From positions 1-5,964 of the forward strand of contig CAUZEO010000330.1 in the NCBI GenBank assembly GCA_963578625.1: a stretch of DNA of 5,964 bases, read 5' to 3'. This DNA comes from CAUZEO01 sp963578625. Lineage in GTDB: Bacteria; Verrucomicrobiota; Kiritimatiellia; SLOV01. The notes beneath the pieces were generated by a model, which ran no database searches, was not told the DNA's origin, and saw nothing but the letters and a program-made list of their open reading frames with translations. A program made the position numbers and the translations under genes. Shown here in pieces: positions 1 to 4,747 of the stretch; positions within the stretch are counted from its first letter, which is position 1, and each line of letters begins with the position of its first letter.

Positions 1-1
1 T

Positions 2-646
2 CTATATGCGGTGCCACATGGCAACACCGGTGACGTGATCCATCATACGACCGAACACCGCAACGGGGCCGGCTCGCTTTTAACCGCAACGGACGCACTG
101 ATCGACGGCGATGGAACAGAATACGCTTTCAATGATGGTACCGGTTATGCACAACTGGCCCTGTTTAATCCTAACGAGTGGTATCACATCAGGGAGATCG
201 CCTATGGTCCTGGTTCCGCTGATGGCCCTGCCCGAACCTTTGACGTCAGGATTACCAGGGAATCTGACGGCTCGGTCGTTCTTGACTCGACAGGCCTTGG
301 CTGGATTAACAATTATCCCGACGTCATAGGGACGAAATTTGGTTCCCTCGGCCGAATGGGTTTCCAAATCTATCTCGACAATCTGAAGATTAACGACGTG
401 ATTCCCATAATTAACGACGAGATTCCCATAACGGTTGCGTCCACCAATGTGGTGGTGGCGAATACGGCCGGGGTCTCATTTCAAAGCGTATCGAATAGTA
501 CGTACCGTCTGCAATCCACCCCGGACCTGGTGTCGACGAACTTCAGCGATACCGGCGCCATCGCCATCGGCGATGGGGGGGGCATGACGCTCTTCGATCC
601 GGCCGGGACGTCCACGTCAAAGAACTACAGGGTCCAGCATAATTAG
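2..646 (+). CDS. Secreted jelly-roll-like paralogue 1 (partial, 5' end off the window)
   Basis: The reading frame is open to the left edge (first codons read L-Y-A-V-P-H-G-N-T) and aligns with the middle of the two complete paralogues downstream, so about 115 N-terminal residues including the signal peptide lie outside. The GTG at 11 is an internal Val codon, not a start. Visible regions are the second half of a beta-rich, probably concanavalin A-like domain ending in 'IYLDNLKIND', a short linker, and the shared C-terminal module (from base 431, 71 codons plus stop) with 'YRLQSTPDLV', 'DGGGMTLFDPAG' and 'KNYRV'. Such C-terminal modules are, from recall, common in exported proteins of PVC bacteria. 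The linker lacks the PPxPG found in the paralogues and instead carries a 21-base tandem duplication. An 8-G run lies at 575-582. There are no cysteines. Molecular function is unknown; the fold is inferred from pattern, not proven. Confidence 0.85.
   Translation, partial: LYAVPHGNTGDVIHHTTEHRNGAGSLLTATDALIDGDGTEYAFNDGTGYAQLALFNPNEWYHIREIAYGPGSADGPARTFDVRITRESDGSVVLDSTGLGWINNYPDVIGTKFGSLGRMGFQIYLDNLKINDVIPIINDEIPITVASTNVVVANTAGVSFQSVSNSTYRLQSTPDLVSTNFSDTGAIAIGDGGGMTLFDPAGTSTSKNYRVQHN
389..430 (+). repeat. 21-base tandem duplication in the interdomain linker of paralogue 1
   Basis: Copy 1 is 389-409 and copy 2 is 410-430. They differ at one base (T399 versus A420), which changes Val to Glu. The duplication encodes a repeated I-N-D-V/E-I-P-I heptapeptide between the jelly-roll-like domain and the C-terminal module. 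Paralogues 2 and 3 have a single N-N-E-I-P or N-D-E-I-S followed by a proline-rich linker at this place. Confidence 0.9.
431..646 (+). repeat. 216-base C-terminal module, copy 1
   Basis: First of three direct copies of a 216-base block that ends at the stop codon (the others are 2990-3205 and 4058-4273). No insertion or deletion separates the three. By eye, copies 1 and 2 differ at about 15 positions, mostly outside the stretch from the 'TPDLV' codons to the 'DPAGTS' codons. It encodes a compact beta-rich module of 71 residues. Confidence 0.9.
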
Positions 647-686
647 CGCTTGGAATTTTCTAATATCAACGCAAGGAAGGCGCTCA

Positions 687-714
687 AGCAGGCCCCCCAC
701 GGCCTTGGCCTGCT
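687..714. other. Inverted repeat / possible terminator hairpin after paralogue 1
   Basis: AGCAGGCC (687-694) and GGCCTGCT (707-714) form a perfect 8-bp stem with a 12-base loop, 41 bases past the paralogue 1 stop. It is not followed by a T-tract on either strand, so a classical intrinsic terminator is not supported. It might still stabilise the 3' end of the upstream mRNA. The rest of the gap between 647 and 759 holds nothing else I can support. Confidence 0.35.
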
Positions 715-965
715 CCAAAACCCAGGCATCGACTACCAAAATGGATTCGGAAACCGAAGTTGCGTGAAGTGTTTGTCCCGTCCGATTTGTGCGTAAAGAG
801 CAGGGCGAGCCCGTGGGGGGCGCGTCTCTTGAGATTCACATGCCTTTTCGGTATGCCTATTCTGTTCGCTCAGGGTGCAACCGATCCGCAGAACATTGCA
901 GGGGACAAGCCATACGTCTTCTCATCCCCGCCCAACTATTCCCATTGTACCGATGAGGGCGACCC

Positions 966-977
966 GACCGACCGACC
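966..977 (+). repeat. GACC x3 tetranucleotide repeat, frameshift site
   Basis: Three GACC units (966-969, 970-973, 974-977) lie exactly where protein homology changes frame. Removing one unit joins 'CTDEGDPTD' to 'LTDGRVFE' without loss, so a 4-base expansion explains the shift. A second run, GACG x3 at 979-990, follows at once; its reading as L-T-D-G-R in the downstream frame fits the family, so it is the less likely culprit. Confidence 0.75.
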
Positions 978-1930
978 TGACGGACGGACGGGTCTTCGAA
1001 CAACCCGATTCGTTGTGGTCACAGAAGGGCACCGTCGGCTGGAATCGCAGACGCCGTCCCGTCCAGATCACGTTGGACCTGGGTGACGTCCAGCCGATCC
1101 GGGGCGCCTCGTTCCACACTGCCGGGGGCGAGGTTGGGGTCGCTTTGCCGTCCACCATCGCGGTGCAGGTCAGCAAGGATGACCAGGCGTACTACCTGGC
1201 CTCTCATCACTTTGGTCCCAAGGACACGTTCGGCAGCCTCGAGCAGGGAACCGAGGCGTTCGACCGCGCGCTTGCCCGGTTTGCTTCGCGTTGGGCGGAG
1301 CACAACCGCGAGCTCGGCCTGAAGCCGGGCCAGGTCGGGATTTGTTTCTTTGACGAGCCCAGCGATCCCGACACGTTCAAGGTGACTCGCAATTTCGGTC
1401 AGGCGTTCAAGGCCGGCACCGACGAGATCCTTCTCTGGAGCAATCCGATCATCACGACGGCAGAGATCGAGTTCTTCCGAGAAGCGATGGAGCCGTGCGA
1501 CATTATTTGTCCGAAGCTGCAGGAGTATCGCAGGGGGAATGCAGAGATGCGAGGAGCTTACCGGGAACTGCAGTCCCGGGGCAAGCGTCTCTGGTTCTAT
1601 GAATGCAGTGGGCCCACGCGCATGGGAAATGCCGCCTACTATCGCCTTCAGCCGTGGTTCGCGAGCCGGTTCAATGCGACCGGCGGTGGTTTCTGGGCGT
1701 ACGCCGACGGGGGCGGGAGTACCGATAGCTGGAATGATTACCCGGCCGTCTGCAGCACGAGTTATACGCCGGTTTATTTCTCGCGGGATCGTGTTACGAC
1801 GTCCAAACACTGGGAGGCCAGCCGCGAAGGGATTCAGGATTGGCAGTACCTGGACATGCTGAAAAACTGCGTCGCCGAGCTCAAGAAGGCCGGTGACGAA
1901 CACGATATAGCATACTACGTAGTCTTTTCT

Positions 1931-1988
1931 ACTACGGAGACACGGAGTGTCAAAAGAATTCCCTCCGTGGGCTCCGTGACTCCGTGGT
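1931..1988. repeat. CACGGAG-type inverted repeat element
   Basis: ACTACGGAGACACGGAG (1931-1947) and CTCCGTGACTCCGTGGT (1972-1988) are inverted copies with 2 mismatches in 17, separated by 24 bases. The right side holds three CTCCGTG heptamers (1963-1969, 1972-1978, 1980-1986). From general recollection, repeats of this 'CCACGGAGACACGGAG' type are scattered in the intergenic DNA of many environmental bacteria and often generate spurious ORF ends; I cannot search for that here. In this window it sits where the DUF4091 homology stops. Mechanism of spread is unknown; no transposase is present. Confidence 0.75.
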
Positions 1989-2209
1989 TCATGACGTTTG
2001 GTTTCGGCTTTGCAGCTTTGGGCCTTTTTGTGGCTGCGTCATGCATAGGAGTCGCCGATCGGAAGTCTTGACGTCTTCCGCTACTTTATGCTTGAATAGT
2101 TCGGTTCGACACCGAACCTCATCATCTCATCGGAAATTTAACTTGACGATTCAGCGTGAACTGAAATCGGGCACCGGCATGACTCGAAACTCATAAAGTG
2201 AGAAAAGAC
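1989..2209 (+). other. Tail and intergenic stretch between repeat element and paralogue 2
   Basis: Bases 1989-2071 are read only as the non-homologous end of the decayed DUF4091 frame. Beyond that I see no gene. A perfect 7-bp inverted repeat (GTTCGGT 2099-2105, ACCGAAC 2111-2117, 5-base loop) and a 6-bp one (CGGAAG 2060-2065, CTTCCG 2075-2080) are present without T-tracts. The promoter for the paralogue array should lie here, but no pair of -35 and -10 boxes is convincing. Bases 2184-2197 (TCGAAACTCATAAA) are repeated exactly at 3231-3244 before paralogue 3 and mark the 5' edge of the duplicated unit. Confidence 0.5.
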
Positions 2210-3205
2210 ATGAAAATGATGAAGAAAGCACTGACGAAAACACGAATGATCGCAGGAATGCTCGTTGTAACCACTTCACCGGCTTTTGGCGTTCTCACTT
2301 TTAATGAAGATATGGAGCAGTACGCTACGAACACGGTGATTGTGACCGGGAGCCCAACAACCATTCCCGGAAGCACCTGGTTTTTTCAACATTTCGGCAG
2401 CCCCAACCTTCCTCCTAATTTGCCCACGGCTACGGTTATCGCCGACCCGACCGGTGCAGGCCACGGTAACGTTCTTGCTTATATAAATCCCTTTCCCATC
2501 AGCGGCCACAGCCGGGCTACTTCGCTAGACGCCCTCGGCGCCGCGCCTTCCCAGACTTTGGTGGTCAACTTTGATCTATATACGGTGCCACACGGCAACA
2601 CCTCTGACCAGATCCATCATACGATCGAAACGCTCTCACGCTTAACCGCAACGGACGCACTGATCGACGGCGATGTAGCAGAATACGCTGTCAATGAGGG
2701 TACCGGTTATGTACAACGGGCCACGTTTAATCTTGGCGAGTGGTATCACGTTACGGAGACCGCCTATGGTCCTACTTCTGCTGATGGCCCTGCCCAAACC
2801 TTTGACGTCAGGATTACAAGGGAATTTGACGGCTCGGTCGTTCTTGACACGACAGGCCTTGCGTGGAGGAACAGTCAGAACGATGTCCAAGCGACGAAAT
2901 TTGGTTCCATCGGCACAAGCAATTTCGAAATCTATATCGACAATCTAACCCTTAATAACGAGATTCCCGGACCGCCCAATCCCGGCGTAACGGTTGCGTC
3001 CACCAATGTGGTAGTGGCCGATACGCGCGGGGTCTCATTTCAAAGCGAATCGGATAAGACGTACCGTCTTCAATCCACCCCGGACCTGGTGTCGACGAAC
3101 TTCAGCGATACCGGCGCCATCGCCATCGGCGATGGCGGGGGCATGACGCTCTTCGATCCGGCCGGGACGTCCGCCTCAAAGAACTACAGGGTCCGGCAGA
3201 ATTAG
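2210..3205 (+). CDS. Secreted jelly-roll-like paralogue 2 (complete)
   Basis: A 331-residue exported protein of unknown function. Residues ~1-27 form a Sec signal peptide: basic MKMMKKALTKTR, hydrophobic 'MIAGMLVV', cleavage likely near 'SPAFG' before 'VLTFNEDMEQY'. The 'EDMEQYATNT' opening, 'VIADPTGAGHGNVL', 'GEWYHV', 'FDVRITR' and terminal 'IYIDNLTLN' suggest a concanavalin A-like jelly-roll domain of ~230 residues. A 'PGPPNPG' linker and the shared 71-residue C-terminal module follow. There are no cysteines and no PEP-CTERM-like anchor. ATG 2210 is chosen because the upstream DNA aligns base for base with paralogue 3, whose AAGGAG precedes the equivalent ATG. GTG 2198, the longest start, falls on the position of that ribosome binding site. 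It is followed 51 bases later by paralogue 3, probably in one transcript. Carbohydrate or surface binding is plausible but not shown. Confidence 0.85.
   Translation: MKMMKKALTKTRMIAGMLVVTTSPAFGVLTFNEDMEQYATNTVIVTGSPTTIPGSTWFFQHFGSPNLPPNLPTATVIADPTGAGHGNVLAYINPFPISGHSRATSLDALGAAPSQTLVVNFDLYTVPHGNTSDQIHHTIETLSRLTATDALIDGDVAEYAVNEGTGYVQRATFNLGEWYHVTETAYGPTSADGPAQTFDVRITREFDGSVVLDTTGLAWRNSQNDVQATKFGSIGTSNFEIYIDNLTLNNEIPGPPNPGVTVASTNVVVADTRGVSFQSESDKTYRLQSTPDLVSTNFSDTGAIAIGDGGGMTLFDPAGTSASKNYRVRQN
2990..3205 (+). repeat. 216-base C-terminal module, copy 2
   Basis: Second direct copy of the block ending at the stop codon. It contains a perfect 9-bp inverted repeat (CGCCATCGC 3115-3123, GCGATGGCG 3129-3137) in the codons for A-I-A-I-G-D-G. 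Where copy 1 has 8 G, this copy reads GGCGGGGG. Confidence 0.9.
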
Positions 3206-3243
3206 CCACGGAGTTGGGATCGAAATTAGATCGAAACTCATAA

Positions 3244-3249
3244 AAGGAG
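3244..3249 (+). promoter_or_regulatory. Ribosome binding site of paralogue 3
   Basis: AAGGAG lies 7 bases before ATG 3257, a canonical position. The aligned DNA before paralogue 2 (2197-2202) reads AGTGAG, a weaker site changed by two substitutions that incidentally create a GTG codon. This comparison decides the paralogue 2 start and predicts weaker translation initiation there. Confidence 0.8.
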
Positions 3250-3256
3250 AATCGAC

Positions 3257-4273
3257 ATGGAACGGATGAAGAAAGCACGGATGAAAACAATATTAATCGC
3301 GGAAACACTTCTGATCGCAGGAATGCTTGTTGTAACCACTTCACCTGCTGCTTTTGGCGTTCTCACTTTTAGTGAAGATATGGAGCAGTACGCTACGAAC
3401 ACGGTGATTGTGACGGGGACACCAACAACCATTCCCGGAAGCTCCTGGTTTTTCCAAGCGTTCGGCGGCGACGCTCCTAATTTGCCCACGGCTACGGTTA
3501 TCGCCGACCCGACCGGTGCAGGCCACGGTAACGTTTTGCATTATATAAATCCCACTCCCACAGGCGGCGGCATCGGCTATATTACTTCGGTAGATGCCCT
3601 CGGCGCTGCGCCATCCCAGACCTTGGTGGCCGACTTTGACATCTATATGATACAGCTCGGCTCTAGCCAGGTACAGAATACTTTCGAAACGCTCGCACGT
3701 CTCACCGCGACGGACACACTTCTCGGCGGCAACTTCCCGGGAGCATACAATACCTTCCAGCCCGGTGATGTCAGTTATCAATTTCTTGCCGAGATGCATT
3801 TTGGCGAGTGGTATCACGTTCGGGAGATCGCCTATGGTCCTACTTCCGTTGATGGCCCTGCCCAAACCTTTGACGTCAAAATTGTCAGGGCACTTGACGG
3901 CTCGGTCGTTACGGACACGACAGGCCTTGCGTGGAGGAACAGTCAGCCCGACGTCCAAGCGAAGAAATTTGGTTCCATCGGCAAAGCCAATTTAAATATC
4001 TATGTCGACAATCTAACCCTTAACGACGAGATTTCCGAGCCGCCCGACCCCGGCGTAACGGTTCCGTCCACCAATGTCGTGGTGGCGGATACGGCCGGGG
4101 TCTCATTTCAAAGCGAATCGAATAAGACGTACCATCTGCAATGCACCCCGGACCTGGTGTCGTCGAACTTCAGCGATACCGCCGCCATCGCCATCGGCGC
4201 CGGCGGGGGCATGACGCTCTTCGATCCGGCCGGGACTTCCACGTTAAAGAATTACAGGGTCCAGGAAAAGTAG
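3257..4273 (+). CDS. Secreted jelly-roll-like paralogue 3 (complete)
   Basis: A 338-residue exported protein, paralogous to the preceding gene. The signal peptide covers residues ~1-34 ('ILIAETLLIAGMLVVTT', then 'SPAAFG') and is a few residues longer than in paralogue 2. The mature part starts 'VLTFSEDMEQY' as in paralogue 2. The beta-rich domain shares 'VIADPTGAGHGNVL', 'ALGAAPSQTLV', 'GEWYHVREIAYGPTS', 'TTGLAWRNSQ' and 'IYVDNLTLND'. Residues ~131-182 (3647-3802) diverge strongly from paralogues 1 and 2, apart from an internal 'ETLARLTATD'. A 'SEPPDPG' linker leads to the shared C-terminal module, here with one Cys ('YHLQCTPDLV'). It has a good ribosome binding site and lies 51 bases after paralogue 2, so co-transcription is likely. 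The next gene converges from the other strand 62 bases on, with no clear terminator between. Function is unknown; an extracellular or envelope binding role is an inference from fold and export only. Confidence 0.88.
   Translation: MERMKKARMKTILIAETLLIAGMLVVTTSPAAFGVLTFSEDMEQYATNTVIVTGTPTTIPGSSWFFQAFGGDAPNLPTATVIADPTGAGHGNVLHYINPTPTGGGIGYITSVDALGAAPSQTLVADFDIYMIQLGSSQVQNTFETLARLTATDTLLGGNFPGAYNTFQPGDVSYQFLAEMHFGEWYHVREIAYGPTSVDGPAQTFDVKIVRALDGSVVTDTTGLAWRNSQPDVQAKKFGSIGKANLNIYVDNLTLNDEISEPPDPGVTVPSTNVVVADTAGVSFQSESNKTYHLQCTPDLVSSNFSDTAAIAIGAGGGMTLFDPAGTSTLKNYRVQEK
4058..4273 (+). repeat. 216-base C-terminal module, copy 3
   Basis: Third direct copy, identical in length to the other two. It is slightly more diverged: TCGTCG for TCGACG in the 'LVSSNF' codons, GCCGCC for GGCGCC, and GCCGGC where copy 2 has GATGGC. 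Confidence 0.9.
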
Positions 4274-4335
4274 TCACGGAGAGAGGCTGTGACCTTGACA
4301 CAAGTCACCGATGACACCAAGCCAAGCAAATCCCC
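4274..4335. other. Convergent intergenic gap
   Basis: Sixty-two bases between two convergent reading frames. A CACGGAG heptamer (4275-4281) lies 1 base after the paralogue 3 stop, as it does after paralogue 2 (3207-3213). Only weak 4-5 bp inverted repeats are seen (for example GTCAC 4273-4277 with GTGAC 4289-4293) and no T-tract, so no terminator is called. Confidence 0.4.
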
Positions 4336-4545
4336 TTAAGCAAAGTCCGCGATTTCTTCTCTCTGGGCCGCAAACAGTTCATCCACCATCGCCTTGATCT
4401 CGTCGAGCGTCAGGACCGAAGCGGTCAAGGGGTCGAGGGCCACCGCCTGCTCGATCGCTTTACGGTTGCCTTCCAGGGCGCCTTTCACGACGAGTTCGTC
4501 CTGGTTGCAGCGGTTCCGATTGAGCGCCGCGCACTGCGGGGGCAG
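4336..4545 (-). pseudogene. C-terminal 69 residues of a GH4 glycoside hydrolase (alpha-galactosidase-like), remnant
   Basis: The residues 'LPPQCAALNRNRCNQDELV', 'ALEGNRKAIEQAVALDPLT' and 'LTLDEIKAMVDELFAAQ' match the pattern I recall for the extreme C-terminus of family-4 glycosidases (NAD+- and Mn2+-dependent, cytoplasmic alpha-galactosidase/alpha-glucosidase type), where 'LPPQCAALNR' and 'AVMLDPLTAAV..LDEIWAMVDELL' are conserved. The nucleotide-binding N-terminus and the catalytic Cys/His metal site are absent here. The fragment carries its natural-looking stop (TAA at 4338-4336) and is joined in frame to the substrate-binding protein remnant. It looks like a deletion product from a locus where the transporter gene lay upstream of the glycosidase gene on the same strand. 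Confidence 0.8.
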
Positions 4546-4744
4546 GCGAAACAATGTGCGTGCCTCCGGCTTCAAAACAAAATGCAACCCCACTTCGCGC
4601 CAATACTCAACAACCAGTTCCCACATTTCTGATTGAGGACTATCCTCCGGCGACCAATGGATGAGTTGCCGGAAGGGTTTGCCGTCGGGCATTCGGCGCA
4701 TCCCGTCACGACCGCGTTTCAATCCGACCTCGTCCAGCAGTCGA

Positions 4745-4747
4745 TTT
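4745..4747 (-). other. One-base frameshift in the substrate-binding protein gene
   Basis: Coding strand reads GAT CGC GCG AAA TCG ACT GCT, giving D-R-A-K-S-T-A and then a spurious tail to 4706. Dropping one A gives GAT CGC GCG AAT CGA CTG CTG GAC, D-R-A-N-R-L-L-D, which continues the family pattern into 'EVGLKRG'. The homopolymer is only three bases, so a sequencing error is less expected than in a long run but cannot be excluded. Confidence 0.8.

Larger units (their letters stand above)
760..2071 (+). pseudogene. DUF4091-type glycoside-hydrolase-like protein with discoidin-like N-terminus, decayed
   Basis: The 5' part is read in the frame of 760: a signal-peptide-like stretch ('LLRFTCLFGMPILFAQGA', 826-879) then 'KPYVFSSPPNYSHCTDEGD'. 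The match then moves to the frame of 875: 'LTDGRV', 'WSQKGTVGW', 'ITLDLGDVQPIRGASF', typical of the discoidin-like region in such proteins. The switch lies in a GACC repeat at 966-977. At about 1193-1229 the discoidin-like region jumps straight to 'ELGLKPGQVGICFFDEP', the C-terminal DUF4091 region of a barrel glycosidase-like protein, so the central domain appears deleted. Homology runs through 'GGFWAYADGGGSTDSWNDY' and 'EGIQDWQYLDML' to about 1905. The frame then enters a CACGGAG inverted repeat and ends at 2071 with an unrelated hydrophobic tail. Family members are exported and probably act on polysaccharide. No ATG start is visible; TTG 760, GTG 769 and TTG 787 are possible. Almost certainly non-functional. 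Confidence 0.8.

Noticed and set aside
650..790. Minus-strand open stretch in the gap after paralogue 1, translating to an amphipathic 'VVDAWVLEQAKAVGGLLERL'.
   Set aside because: It lacks a start codon and ribosome binding site, runs into the antisense of paralogue 1, and matches no family I can name.
760..1086. Separate small gene of 108 codons before the DUF4091 frame.
   Set aside because: Its first ~67 residues are the N-terminus of the same protein; only the frameshift at 966-977 makes it look separate.
1019..1903. Long open frame on the minus strand opposite the DUF4091 remnant (294 codons).
   Set aside because: It mirrors the plus-strand frame that carries clear family motifs, and its own translation shows no recognisable motif or signal. 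GC-rich codon bias opens antisense frames.
1931..1988. CRISPR-like repeat array.
   Set aside because: The CACGGAG units are short, in both orientations and without spacers of regular length. They form one imperfect inverted repeat.
2099..2117. Perfect 7-bp inverted repeat as a terminator or operator.
   Set aside because: No T-tract follows and no second site is present, so it is only noted as a small palindrome.
2143..2171. Possible promoter before paralogue 2 (TTGACG at 2143-2148; another TTGACG at 2068-2073).
   Set aside because: No acceptable -10 hexamer lies at 16-18 bases spacing from either, and promoter preferences in this lineage are unknown to me.
3150..3205. PEP-CTERM-like or sortase-type C-terminal anchor on the exported paralogues.
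   Set aside because: The proteins end in 'KNYRVxxN' or 'KNYRVQEK' with no hydrophobic helix and no sorting motif.
3341..3958. Minus-strand open frame of 205 codons opposite paralogue 3, with shorter relatives opposite paralogues 1 and 2.
   Set aside because: The antisense frames are open in all copies only because the copies are duplicated. The plus-strand frames have a signal peptide, ribosome binding site and conserved protein motifs.
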